From Ilex aquifolium (lineage: Eukaryota > Streptophyta > Magnoliopsida > Aquifoliales > Aquifoliaceae): a DNA stretch of 64,000 nucleotides. Positions 34,320 through 46,551 of the stretch are shown piece by piece. The DNA lies in contig OX637402.1 of the NCBI GenBank assembly GCA_951799425.1, forward strand, positions 1,240,501-1,304,500. The letters are read 5' to 3'. The notes beneath the pieces are model-generated. The model worked only from the letters and a program-made list of their open reading frames with translations. It was not told where the DNA came from and ran no database searches. A program made the translations under genes and the position numbers. Numbering within the stretch: position 1 is the stretch's first letter; the number at the start of each line of letters is the position of its first letter.

Positions 34320-35467
34320 TTCTTCCCCCCTTTAAAAATAATTTCGTCCCCGAAATTCACACACCCACGTGCACATTCAACCATATGCATATGTCACAAC
34401 AATACAGTCTAAACTGTCCCACATGTATCCGTCTCTCTCCCGGACTAGGTTCTAAACTCAACCAAGTTCGTTCGTAAAGGCACCACATATCCCGTGTACC
34501 TCTGTCCCATTTCCGGGACTACTAGAATACGAGGTAAAGTAAGCTTCTTTGTAATTTGACAATAGTACCGAAACATCCCAAGGCGAGGCATTCGGTAGTG
34601 AAGTTCTTATTCAACCTAGAGTTCTCACAATTCTACCAGTGTCATTCTATGAGGAGCCATAGAGTAGACAACATACCGGGGTGTAACTCGACACTGAAGT
34701 CTACATCCCTACGTGGAGGCAAACATTCGTAAGCTCATAAACATCTGAGGTGGGCCAAATTCCTGTCTCACCTCGTTCCCTAGGGTAAAGCTTGCTAGCT
34801 AACCCATGAACTGTCCGTACCAACGGAATTCATACTTTATTTGAGGTAAAACGTCATGCGTTTCTCCTAAAACTTAAAACATACACACTCCGAGGTGTAA
34901 ACAGTGACCCGCTGACGATCACAATCACTGACGACTCAGTGTGTCGTCAATCCGTTCATCCCAAGGATGACATCAAATTCTAACATGTCCGTGGAGTAGA
35001 ATCCCCAAGAATCCTAGCTCACATTCCCGACATACCCATTTAGTACTCACCCTAGCTCCTAGGGGAGAACTCACCCACAATGGCTCTTCCAAGGTTTCAA
35101 CCTCTAAGCCCAATTCCTTTATGCAATTTAAATTGTCATAAAACAATAACTAGTATCCCAATGTAGGGACTCAGTTCAAAACATTGTGAATTTTCTCACC
35201 GTCTACCTAGTAGAGCAAGTGTCTCACACTAGTACACATTTAACCCATGAACTATCCCGTTCATCCCTTTTCGAACCTCCAAGATTATGTTTTCTAACCC
35301 TAGTGTTCTTCTTTTTCCATATACATTTTACCATGTATACAATTTACACATAACACATAATCATGTAACAAATAAAACACATAACATGAATGCACATGGA
35401 ATGCAATGGTGTAAACCCATTTCCCTCAAGCCCTAGGTAATCGTATACCTATGCTCTGATACCAAGC
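34320..35467 (-). pseudogene. Internal region of the minus-strand non-autonomous element
   Basis: Starts (right) with the reverse-complement iMet PBS at 35453-35464 and ends (left) with the polypurine complement TTCTTCCCCC. Between them it contains the same pol remnant and the same RT deletion junction as the array internals, but more diverged. No ORF of significance. Confidence 0.82.
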
Positions 35468-38400
35468 TGTGACACCCCAAAATCCGGGGGTCCCTTGATT
35501 ACCCATCAACCCGCAGAATACCTGTAGATACCTAGTATCTCGATATCACACTGTTATGCCCCATTTACCGGGGTCCATAACTTAACGAAATTTGGGCAGA
35601 GTCTCCTTTGTATGGGGAGCTCTACCCAATACCCAACCTGTGCAATACACAATTACCAGACCCATCCGAGGTCAAATATAAAGCAATGGCCGCACCGGGT
35701 CCATGTATAAGTAAACATTGGCCACACTGGGTCCAATTAACCATACTTAAATCAAAACATGAAAGGCTAATCTAACAATAGTCTTTATAAGTTCTATTAC
35801 AATTATTTTACGCATTACATGCCCCAAAATATAGTTTCTAACATGTAATTACACAAAACATTAAGTAAAGCCACATGCGGCTTTCTTCAAGCATGAGGGT
35901 CCAAAATGGAGCCATCCGCCGGTGTATCTCTCCCATCTGAAATGTGTTTCCGTATAGGGTGAGCCAATGCCCAGTAGAGTATTTCCTACAGAGGCTACTC
36001 CTCAACCTATATGCATATGAAATGTTCACACGCAACATCCATAAATCCGTAACCATTCCATCAAATAATATACAATTAAATGATGTAATGCTATAATGTC
36101 ATGCCATGAATGAGGTGAGACCCACCCATGTGCACTCAACCCGAGTCCACTCTGACTCCCTTTACATGTCAATGCCATGTATGTTAAACCGGGCTACCTA
36201 AGCCCCATGAAATGAGATGAGACTCATGTACTCAACCCGAGCCCTCCCTGGCTCCTCAACACAATGCTAATGCCAATGTGTTTGATGTATCATGAAATGA
36301 GATGTGACTCATTTATGCACTCACCCCGAGCCTTTCCCGGCTCGACAACACAATGTAATGTCAATGTGTATAACATGCCATGAGTGAGATGAGACTCAAT
36401 CATATAACACAACCCGAGCCCTCCCGGCTCCCACACACACAATGAGATGTCAGTGTGTTGTAAATCCGCCATTGATGTTATACATTCAACGACCATTTAT
36501 AAATCAAAACTCTTGTGTCTTTGTTGGGCAACGGATTCTCGGAGTCACACCGCTGGTTCCGTACACCATGTCACTTTTCTGGAATTTCACCTCAGGGGAG
36601 TGACTGAACCAAGTGATTCCGGGTCTTTCGCTCGAGGAAGTCGCCATGCCCCTTCTTGCTATACCCAGACACAAGTTTTTACTTATGCAATGCAACCATG
36701 CGACTCAAAAAGGATCGTCGATCCACTTTTCTCCCGAGTCCACATATCAGGCACCAAATAAGGTGTTGATTTAACCATGCACCAACCACACATGCTTCCA
36801 CTCACGGCTAATATTCATGAATGGAGTTACCACTGACATGCTCTATATGCGATAATGCCAATGAGCAATTCCCGTAACCACATGCATTTAATACCACATA
36901 GATTGTGGTACAATCATCCATGCACAATCACACCCACACCCATGCTAACATCCCATGAATGTGATGCCTCACCATGTCCCATATGCAATGTATGCAACTT
37001 GGACTACTCCTCGCGTCAATCACCAAGCCTGGTGTCGACGTCAACCATGCACTCACCCATGAAATGAATGATTCCGTGCAAATGCAATGTGATGCACCAT
37101 TGCATATCCATGTCATGTCCCATATGGAGTGAATGTCATATGGAAAATTTAATTCACAACTTTACATGTTCAAATTCATGGCAATTATATCAATAACATA
37201 TAACTACCATATTTCTTAACCATGTCAATACATCAAAGAACATATATTGGCATATCATAGTGCATAAGTTCACGTACCTCAACACACTTAAACATGTTAT
37301 CTCAATTTCATCGAATAACAACATTTACATCAACCAAGACATTTAATCAAACACCTTCAAGGCAAACAACATGGTAACACATATTATGCCCAATTTTCAC
37401 GTAGCTTTCACATAATTCAAGAAATCCCAATAGGCAATTTCTACATACTCATTTAGGATAAAATCATTTTACCTAAATTCCACCAATGGACAAGTGAAAT
37501 TTTCTAACAAACTACCAATTTACCTCATTATTCCATAACCATATACATATAAATATATGTATACATAGGGCAATATATATATATATATATTCAGCCCATT
37601 TATCATAGACATTTCTAGGTAAGAAATCAACCCAAGTAGGAGAACTCCTACCTCTTGTAGCGTGAGAATCCCGTAGGAAGCTCCCAAGACCCGAAAACCC
37701 AACTCGAAGCTTGATTTTTCCAAATCCCGATTTTTCACCTTCGGTGAAAATCTTCATTTTTGGTACCCACGCGTAGCCCTCGTCGACGTGATCACTTCTC
37801 CCTTCTAGCTCGACGGAATCCGAGCAAAGAAATACAACTCGAATCTTGATTTTCGCACACCCCCACCCGATCACCTTCGGTGAAACTTGTTGTTTTTGGT
37901 ACCTACGTGTAGCCCTCGTCGCGTAGATGAACTTTGCCTTTTGAATCGACGAATTCCGACGGACGGAACTCCCGGAATCGGAGCGGGAAGCTTGGAGATC
38001 AAAATGTTTCTTTCTCTTTTCTCCCCAACGTCCAGCACTGAAGACACACTGGTTTTGAGTAATTTTTTGGCTAAAAAATCAGATATTTGCCGATATTTAT
38101 AGTCGCAAATGAGCGGTCCACATCGCACCGCATATTTTCGACTTTCGGGTCCGTTTTTCGTCCCGAAACGATTCATTAAGTCCCGGATTAAGTCCAAATT
38201 AATTTTATTGGAACTTTAATCCAATTATAAGGAAATTTTATAAAATCCATTATTGGGGACCTTTAAAATTACATTCGCCATGCAGTCGACTCGAACGACG
38301 TGCAAAAATCTGACTATCTCAGAATTCGATGAAATTTCTAGTGATTACTAGATTTCGCGTTGCGAATCCAATGGCGCACTCCGTTTCCTCATCCGAGGTC

Positions 38401-38490
38401 TAGAACATGATTATTTCAAATACGCATAAGGGTGGAGAATTACCATTTTGCCCTTTTTCAGAAAAAGTTCAAATTTTCCCGGGTTTTACA
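35468..38490 (-). repeat. 5' LTR of the minus-strand non-autonomous element
   Basis: 3023 bp, TGTGACACC at the PBS side and GGGTTTTACA at the outer edge, followed by the ATTAT duplication. It lacks the GTACCGGTAC cluster found in the plus-strand array LTRs, so it belongs to a different subfamily. Confidence 0.88.
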
Positions 38491-39280
38491 ATTATTTCAC
38501 ACCATATCAACAACAGAGGTGGATAAAGATTGGTTCAACAAGAATGACAAGAGTATCGTCGACATAATTACCACTTTTGATGTTGAAACATCAAAATTTT
38601 GAATTGGTGGAAAAGACTTAAAGTTACGGAAGAATGATGTAACCCTCATTTTCGATATAGAAGATGGTGTGAATCCAATTGTTTCCCCCCAAAGTGCAAG
38701 GAAAATGTCACCATTTGTGAGGAAGAGATTCAATAACACTAAAAGGTTTAATGCCCCAATAATAAAAAGTAGGCTGGAGGATGCAACAATGGGTGTTGAG
38801 AAAGACAACTGTGAAGATTTTGCTAGGTTGTTCTCTTTTTATGTGTTAGTGACACTACTTATTACAAATATGGGACAGACGACTGTGAAGATTTTGGGTG
38901 GGGATATGTGCCATACATAGAAATTTTGGATAAAATAAAAAATTATGAATGGTCTCAAGCAACACTTGATGCAAAGATGAATTCCATAAGGTTGAAGATA
39001 ACACACTGTGTGCAATAACTGGATGTGGACTAATGTTACCTGTAAGTATATGAGTGTTGACTTTTATGAAATGTTTTTTTTTTTTATTAAACGTTATCCA
39101 ATATATCTAATGTAACTAAATCTAATTTGCAATACTGGATATGTGAACACACATCTATTATTGTGGTGGACAAGCCAGAGGCTTTCCCACGGTGGATGAA
39201 ATGAGATTTAAGAAAACTTTGGACGTCTCTCGCACAATACAAACTGTCCGACATCGCACGTGATCAGGCATTCTAAAAAA
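38491..39280 (+). pseudogene. 3' part of the decayed plant gene
   Basis: Continues from 18777. It reads STTEVDKDWFNKNDKSIVDI, then after a TGA GGKDLKLRKNDVTLIFDIEDG, CEDFARLFSFYVL, and after a frameshift WGYVPYIEILDKIKNYEWSQA, a decayed GCGLMLP and LQYWICEHTSI...FPRWMK. The series 'Y-W-x-x-A', 'W-x-x-EHT' and 'FPRW' is familiar from plant proteins annotated as mobile-domain or Ulp1/DUF1985-associated, often carried by Mutator-like elements. A GTAAGTAT donor near 39040 suggests an intron. Stops and shifts show it is dead. Assignment is by memory of family motifs. Confidence 0.55.
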
Positions 39281-39621
39281 ATTAGTTTACCATGTTACTA
39301 TTAATTTTGACATGTTGTTGATCATATGACAATGTTACTTAATGATCAATGTGTTAATGAATGACATTCAGTTATGAGCTGCATGTCACTATGTAAAGCA
39401 TGATCCAATGAGTTCCATGCTACATTATGAACAGGAGAATGAGTAATTGATGTGAACATTTCTTATATATAATTTCCACGTTACTATTGATGTAATATTA
39501 CAAATATCAGATTTTCAAAAGGAAATTTACGAAAACTCTTGTTGAGAAGCGCTTAATAAAAGTAAATCAGGAAAATACCAAGAATGTTCCAAATAGTGTG
39601 GAGGTTGTAGAACAATGCACT
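39281..39621 (+). other. Probable remainder of the decayed gene; no clear domain
   Basis: AT-rich with a short exon-like open stretch at about 39510-39621 (KRKFTKTLVEKRL...). It is interrupted by the chromovirus LTR at 39622. The expected left target duplication would be GCACT (39617-39621); its partner lies outside the window. Confidence 0.35.
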
Positions 39622-42237
39622 TGTGACGCCCCACAATCCGGGGGTCCGTTGATTACCCATCAACCCACGGAATACTCGTGAATACCGAGTAACTCGATAT
39701 CGCGCCGTTATGCCCCATTTATCGGGGTCCATGATTGAACAAAAATTCGGGCAAAGTCTCCTTTGTACGGGGAGCTCTACCCAAAAACACAACCTGTGCA
39801 TCATACAATCACAAGACCCATCCAAGGTCCAATATTCAACATTGACCACACTGGGTCCATTTATAAGTAAACATTGACCACGCCGGGTCCATTTATCCAT
39901 ACTCATATAAAAATGTGCAAGGTTATATTAAAAATAGTCCAGAAATATGGAGTTTTGAGAAAACCTACCCAAACTCATATCAAACTCATACATCATGAAA
40001 TTTACATTCAAAACAGTCCATGTGAGTTCCACTACGACTATTTCCAAATATTTACATGCTCAAAATCATAATTTTCACAATGATTTTACACGAACTCAAA
40101 ATAAAGCCACATCTCGGCTCTTCTTCCTCCTTAACTGCCCGAGTGAGTGCCGTCCATTGGCGTATAACCCGCACCTGAAATGTTTTCTCGTATAGGGTGA
40201 GCAACGCTCAATAGAGTATCTCCTATAGAGGCTACTCCCCATCCTAGATGCATATGAAATGTCACATGCAACAATCAATCATTCAAAACATTCCAATCAA
40301 GAATATGCATTCAATGATAGGAATCTTATGCCATGTCATGAAATGAGACGAGACTCACTCACGCAACTTCGACCCGAGTCCTCACAGATTCCCACAACAC
40401 AATTCAATGCACATGTGTAATGAATCCGTCAATTGACGAAAATACATCCAATGATTATTTGAAATAAAAGTTATGTATTTATAAAACCAAATCATTGTGG
40501 ATGTTACCCATTGAATGGGTGTTTTATAAACAAAATCTTGTGTCTTTGTTGGGCAACGGATTTTGGTATCACAACCGTCGGTTCCGTACACCATCACACT
40601 TTTCAAGAATATCACCTCAGGGGAGTGTGTGAACCAAGTAGCCGAGTTTTGCACCTGAGGTAGAGTCTAGCCCTTATTGCTATACCTAACACGAGTTTTT
40701 CATGCATGCAACCGTGCGACTCAGTCAGATCTTCAACCCAACTTTTTCGAGCCCACCACCAACCACCAAGTATGGTGTTTGATTAAACCATGCACCCATA
40801 CACCCACACTCATGTATAAATCCATGAATGTGATGCCTCCATACATATGCACTGTAATGAACCATTGCACTACCAACGTCATGCTCCATATGTAATGAGT
40901 GTCATATGAGCAAATTTAACCACATATCATGTCCCATATGTAATGAATGTCATGGATCAATTTAACCATACATTTCAACATGTATCATGGACAATTATAT
41001 CATATGCATATAATCTCCAAAAAAATTCATGACAATGTCAATATATTAATACACATATATCAACATTTCATACTTAACACAATCACAAGCATGCTATTTC
41101 ATAATTATGCCAATAACACACTTTATTACAAAGGCACATATAAGCACATAACATCCCCTATAATAGCCCACATAACAGCCCAAAACAGCCTACATAACAG
41201 CCCACATGACAGCCCCAAAACAACCCACATAACAGCCCTAAAACAGTCCATATAACAGCCCCAAAATAGCCCATAAAATAGCCCCCAAAATAGTCCATAT
41301 AACAGCTCCAAAACAGCCCATAAAATAGCCCCCATAATAGCCCCAAATTCCATGGAATTACACAAGTAATTACCACATATCAATTCCAAGCTAGGGATTT
41401 GTTTTAAACCATTCCCATATCCATTTCCTTATTTCCATGACTATAGGCAAGTCATAGATAGTTCTATACATCTAACCAATCCATTTGGACACCCTAGGTT
41501 AGAAATAAACCAAAGTAGTAGGGAACTCTATCTCTTGGACCGTAATAGAAGTGGTAGAACCTCCAAGAACACCAACACCAACCTCAAAGTCTTGACTTCC
41601 CAAAATCTTCTCTTTGGATCTTCAGTGAAATCAGCTCTTTTTGGTATGTAGGCGTAGCCCTCAACGAGGTGATCGACTTTAACTCTTGGTCCGCAGGATT
41701 CCGACCGACGGAACTTCGAAAATCGTAGGGAGAAAGCTTGAAGTTTGATTTTTTTCATCTCTTGCTCTCCATTCAGCTCCAACATTCAGACCAGCAGAGA
41801 ATGGGGTGAGAAAATGTCAGATTTTCAGATATTTAGACTCTATTTATAGCCTTAAATTTCGCGGTCCACATCGCGCCACACGTTTCCCACTTTCGGGTCC
41901 ATTTTCGTCCCGAAACGATTAAATTCATCTCGGTTTAAGTTCAAATTAATTTTATTTGAACTTTAATTCAATTATAAGGAAATTCTATAAAATTTATTTG
42001 TGGGGACCTTCGTGAGGTTAGCCGCCACCTAGTCGCCTCGAAATACGTGTAAACTCCGACTATCTCAGAATTCGATGAAATTTGACAAGATAATTAGATT
42101 TCGCGATACGAATCTAACGACGAAGTCCGTTGTGTCATCCGAGCTCTAGAAACATGAGTATTTTAAATACGCATTATAGTGGTAAATTATCGTTTTACCC
42201 TTTTTAAGAAAAAGTTCAAATGTACCCGGGTTTTACA
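39622..42237 (-). repeat. Chromovirus 3' LTR (2616 bp)
   Basis: Starts TGTGACGCCCC and ends GGGTTTTACA. Matches the partial LTR at 62123-64000 by eye. Between about 41146 and 41345 it carries a tandem array of roughly 10-bp units (cataacagcc / aaaacagccc); the glycine/leucine/tryptophan-rich ORFs there are low-complexity translations. Confidence 0.88.
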
Positions 42238-42252
42238 TTCTTCCCCCCTTAA
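42238..42252 (-). other. Polypurine tract
   Basis: On the minus strand it reads TTAAGGGGGGAAGAA, directly adjoining the 3' LTR start, as in the plus-strand array. Confidence 0.85.
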
Positions 42253-42401
42253 AAGAATTTCGTCCCCGAAATTCACACACACATACACATTCAACCACAT
42301 GCATATGTGACAAGTATATCAGACTTAAAACTATAAAAAAAAATTGTACCTCCATCCTCAAATAAGAAAGGATAATTGGTACGGATAGTGTCCTCGCACT
42401 C

Positions 42402-43809
42402 TCATGTCGCCTCATCCACTCCTCGGTGCTGCCACAACACCTTCACTAGCCTCACGGTCTTGCCTCGCAAAACCTGATCCCGACAATCCATGATACGTAC
42501 TGGTCCCTCCTCAAAGGTCCCATCCGCATCAGCAATCAACTCACCCCAATCCACCACATGTGTCGGATCTGGAGTATACTTCCGGAGCATAGAGACATGG
42601 AATATCGCACGAACACCCGATAGATTTGGCGGTAACGCCAACTGGTAAGCAACTATACCTACGCTCTCGAGTACCTCGAAGGGCCCGATATACCTCGGCG
42701 ACAGCTTTCCCCGCTTGCCGAATCTGACCATTCCTCTCTTAGGCATCACCTTCAAGAAGACATGATCTCCCACCTCAAACTCTAGAGGTCGCCGCCGTCT
42801 GTCAGCGTAGCTCTTCTACCGACTCTGAGCCGTGAGAAGACGCTTCTGTATCAAGTCCACCTTCTCAGAGGTGTCCCTAACCAAATCCAGACCCGTAGAG
42901 GGTCTCTCTCCTACCTCCGTCCAACAAACCGGAGATCGACAAGGCCTCCCACATAGTGCCTCATAGGGTGTCATCTGTATGCTCGCCTGATAACTGTTAT
43001 TGTAGGCGAACTCCACCAAAGGTAGGTGCTCTTCCCAGCTACCCTTGAGATCTAGGACGCATGCCCGTAGCATATCCTCTAAAGTCTGGATGGTCCTCTC
43101 CGACTGACCGTCCGTCTGGGGATGAAAAACAGTGCTAATCATCAACTGTGTCCCCATGGCTCGCTGGAAACTCTAAAAAATGAGCCGTAAACCTGGGATC
43201 CTGATCCGATACTATAGATACGGGCACCCCATGCAACCAGACAATCTCCCGTATATACAACCTGCAGAATTCCTCCAGTGTGAAGGTCATCCGCACCGCC
43301 AAAAAGTGTGCCGACTTCATAAGCCGGTCCACTATCACCCATACCGCGTCATGTCCTCACGATGTTCATGGCAAGTGGGTCACAAAATCCATCGTGACAT
43401 GCTCCCACTTCCACTCAGCTACCTCCAAGGGCTGGAGTAACCCTGCTGGTCTCTGGTGTTCAGCCTTCACTTGCTGACACGTGAGACATCGGCTAACAAA
43501 ATCCCCAACGTGTTTTTTCATCCCGCTCCTATAATACTGGCGACGAAAATCTTGATACATCTTCGTGTCACTGGAGTGTACAACAAAACGGGAGCAATGA
43601 AACTCCCTAAGGATCTCCTCTCTCAGCTTTGCTAACTGGGGAACCACAACCCTTTCCCTAAATCGAAGACTACCATCCGTGTGAATGGCCCAGCCCTCGT
43701 CACCCGTACCCAACCGTACTCGGTCCTTAATAGACAATATCGCTGGGTCTTGCCCCTGAGACTCAATCACTTTGCACAGTAGGGAAGGCGTAGCCACCAA
43801 ACTTCCCAA
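42402..43809 (-). pseudogene. Chromovirus integrase and chromodomain-like tail, broken
   Basis: From the right: VVHSSDTKMYQDFRRQYYR and CLTCQQVKAEHQ (zinc domain), TMDFVTHLP (first catalytic Asp), VSDQDPRF (second Asp), [14 protein letters not shown] (Glu), [20 protein letters not shown], then GKLSPRYIGPFEVLE and the tail VKVLWQHRGVDEAT. A frameshift near 43175, a TAG near 42816 (Gln expected) and a TGA at 42402-42404 (Trp expected) interrupt it. The catalytic triad is still readable. The tail matches chromodomain-like ends of plant chromoviruses, which guide integration into heterochromatin. Confidence 0.85.
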
Positions 43810-45450
43810 AGTACCTTAAGCTTGCCCCATATAGTGTAGCCCGAACTGTCCCACAGTCTCGAGCATCTGCCACTCCCTGGAAGCTACACTTGCCACAACT
43901 CCTCGTGACTTCAGACTAAGTGCATCAGCTACCACATTTGCCTTACTGGGATGGTAGTGCAAAGTGAAATCGTAGTCCTCCAAGTACTCCATTCACCTGC
44001 GTTGCCTCATGTTGAGGTCCCGCTGTGTAAAGATGTACTTCAAACTCTTATGGTCCAAAAACACCTCAAACTCCTCACCATATAAATAGTGGCGCCAAGC
44101 ATTCAAGGCAAAGACAATGGCCGCCAACTCCATGTCATGTGTGGGGTAATTCTGCTCGTGGTTCTTTAACTTCCGAGAACCATAAGCCATTACTCTCTCG
44201 GACTGCATCTAAACGCATCCAAGTCCGTCCTTAGAGGCATCACAATACACTGTGTACCTCTGTCCCCTTTCTGGGACTATCAGAATAGGAGCTGAAGTAA
44301 GCCTTCTCTTCAACTCCTAGAATGCCTTCTCACACGAGTCATTCCACTCAAACTTGACCTCCTTCTGGGTCAATCTCGTCATAGGTGCAGCTAGTCAGGA
44401 GAAGTCCTCAATGAACCTCCTGTAATACCCCGCCAATCCCAAGAAATTGAGTATCTCAAAAACTGACTTCGGTCTCTCCCAACTCATAACTGCCTCAACC
44501 TTCTCCGTGTCCACGGATACACCCGAAGCTGACACCCCATGCCCCAAGAATTTCACCTCAGTCAGCCAAAATTCACACTTGCTGAACTTGACGTACAACT
44601 GATGGTCCCTCAAGGTCTGGAAGACAATCCTCAAGTGACCCTCATGCTTCTCCTCAAACTTGGAGTAGATCAAAATGTCGTTAACGAAGACCACAACGAA
44701 CTGATCTAGGTAAGGTTGGAACACCCTATGCATAAGATCCATGAATGCCGCTGGAGCATTTTTCAATCTGAATGGCATCACTGTGAACACAAAATGCCCA
44801 TATCGCGTCCTAAACGCCATCTTAGGGATATCCGCCTCCCTAACCCTCAACTGATGGTAACCGGTGCGGAGATCTATCTTGGAGTAGACCCGTGCCCCTC
44901 TCAGTTGATCAAACAAATCGTCAATCCTCGGTAAAGGGTATCTATTCTTGATAGTAACCCTATTCAACTGCCGGTAGTCTATGCATAGACGAAGGGTCTT
45001 GTCCTTATTCTTGGCAAACAACACCGGAGCGCCCCAAGGTGAGGTGCTCGGTCTAATAAAACCCCTGTTCAACAATTCCTGCAATTGGACCTTGAGTTCT
45101 TGCAACTCAGCAGGCGCCATCCTATGTGGAGTCATAGAAATGGGTGATGTACCTGGGTGCAACTCAATAGTGAAGTCTACATCCCTATGTGGAGGTAATC
45201 CTGGTAGTTCATCTGGAAAAACCTCCTCATACTCACAAACCACCCGAGGTAGACCCAACTCCTGTCTCGCCTCATTCTCTAGGGTAAGGCTTGCTAGCCA
45301 ACCCATCAACTGCCCGTACCATCTAGAGTCGTACACGGCTTGGGGTAAAACATCGTGCTTATCCCCCTGAAACATGAAACAAACACCTTTCGGGGTGTAG
45401 GCAATGACCCTCTTCTGATCACAATCAATGACGACTCGGTGTGTTGTCAA
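43810..45450 (-). pseudogene. Chromovirus reverse transcriptase and RNase H, active site lost
   Basis: The open segment 44395-45450 encodes [58 protein letters not shown] and the palm motif. The palm motif reads FVNDILIYS: the first Asp of the DD pair is Asn (codon AAC at 44680-44682). RNase H follows with [20 protein letters not shown] and [19 protein letters not shown]. Stops: TGA 44395-44397 (Arg expected), TAG near 44320 (Gln expected), TGA at 43993 (Trp expected), TAA near 43815 (Gln expected). All match C-to-T or G-to-A transitions. Confidence 0.88.
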
Positions 45451-46551
45451 CTAATCCATACCAAGGATAACATCGAACTCCGACATGTCCTTGACCCTAA
45501 GGTCCATGATGAGTAGAATCCCTGAGATCTCTAACTCACAACCCCGATATATCTGATCAACGCTTACCCTAGCTCCTAGGGGAGAACTCACATGCAATGG
45601 CTCTTCCAAGGTTTCGACCTCTAAGCCCAAATCTTTCACACATGATGCAATAATAAAAGAATGAGATGTACCAGAGTCAAATAACACCCTTGCCCATAAG
45701 CGAGAAAGTAGAAATGTACCCTGGATAACCGACTGATCCGCTGGCTCAATCTGAGGTGTAATGGCGTAGACACGCCCCTCGGTCCCTGAAGTCCCGACTT
45801 GTGAACCTTGCCCTTGACCTCTACCCATGCTCTGGCCCATCTGGTCTGATTGCGGAATCCCCGCACGTGACGTAGTAGGGCCCTGTGCGGCACTCTGTAA
45901 CTGGTACTGGCTCCCCTGGCCCATGGTGGGGTAGGGAGGAATAAAATGAGTCTGTGAGTGTCCCACCGATGATTAGGACTGAGATGTCCCAAAGCTTTGG
46001 GATCCTTGCCTTAGAGGACAATCCCGCTTCATATGCCCAGGCTGGTGGCAATGATAGCAAGTTTTTTGGCCTGCCTGGTAGGAAGGCCTCTGATTTCTCC
46101 CACCTTGGGAGGATTTACCCTAGCCTTGGCCTTGATAGCTGTGGTCCTGTGGAGTCGAAGTCCTTTGCTTCTTCCCCGAACTCGACGAAAAAGATTGGCC
46201 CTCATTCTTCTTGTCTTTAGCACCCAACTCCCGGATGCTCCTTGTGTCATCCACTTCTCTCTCAATGGCCATAGATGCCTCGACCATCGAGTCCAAGTTT
46301 TGTAGGCAGAGGCCCACAATTTAACCCCGGATGGACAATTTCAAGCCATCCTGAAACTTACTCACCTTGGCCATGTCTGTGGCCACATAGTCGTCGGCGA
46401 AACGGGCTAACTCCGTGAACTTAGCCACGTATTCGAGCACCATCATAGTCCCATGCCTCAAGTCTAGGAACTCCCAAGCCTTAGCTTGTCGGACAGAAGC
46501 CGAAAAATATTTTCCCATGAAGAGCTCTCGGAACTCTCCCCATGTCGTTGT
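45451..46551 (-). pseudogene. Chromovirus Gag C-terminus, zinc knuckle and protease
   Basis: Gag resumes after the nested element with TTWGEFRELFMGKYF, LDLRHGTMMVLEYVAKFTEL and VSKFQDGLKLSIRG. An intact CCHC knuckle (CYHCHQPGHMKRDC) lies near 46015-46060 and the protease active site is DSGTSHSF. The protease end is FDVILGMD followed by TAG at 45451-45453, where tryptophan of 'GMDW' is expected. The knuckle and protease lie in different frames with stops between them, so no continuous polyprotein is possible. Confidence 0.82.

Larger units (their letters stand above)
18778..38490 (-). mobile_element. Non-autonomous chromovirus-related LTR element, split by a nested 12.5-kb block
   Basis: Termini are TGTGACACC at the left and GTTTTACA at the right. 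Perfect ATTAT duplications lie at 18773-18777 and 38491-38495. In minus orientation the order is 5' LTR 35468-38490, PBS 35453-35464, internal 34320-35467, 3' LTR 32863-34319 plus 18778-20311. The 3' LTR halves are separated by foreign plus-strand elements. The first half of the left LTR and its counterpart at 35468-37001 are both exactly 1534 bp with about 19 differences (near 98.8% identity), which supports them being one element's LTR pair. The internal region is too short to encode pol. Confidence 0.88.

Noticed and set aside
41126..41389. ORFs rich in Gly-Leu-Trp-Phe that look like membrane proteins (also 63627-63818)
   Set aside because: They are reverse translations of the 'cataacagcc' tandem repeat in a non-coding LTR.
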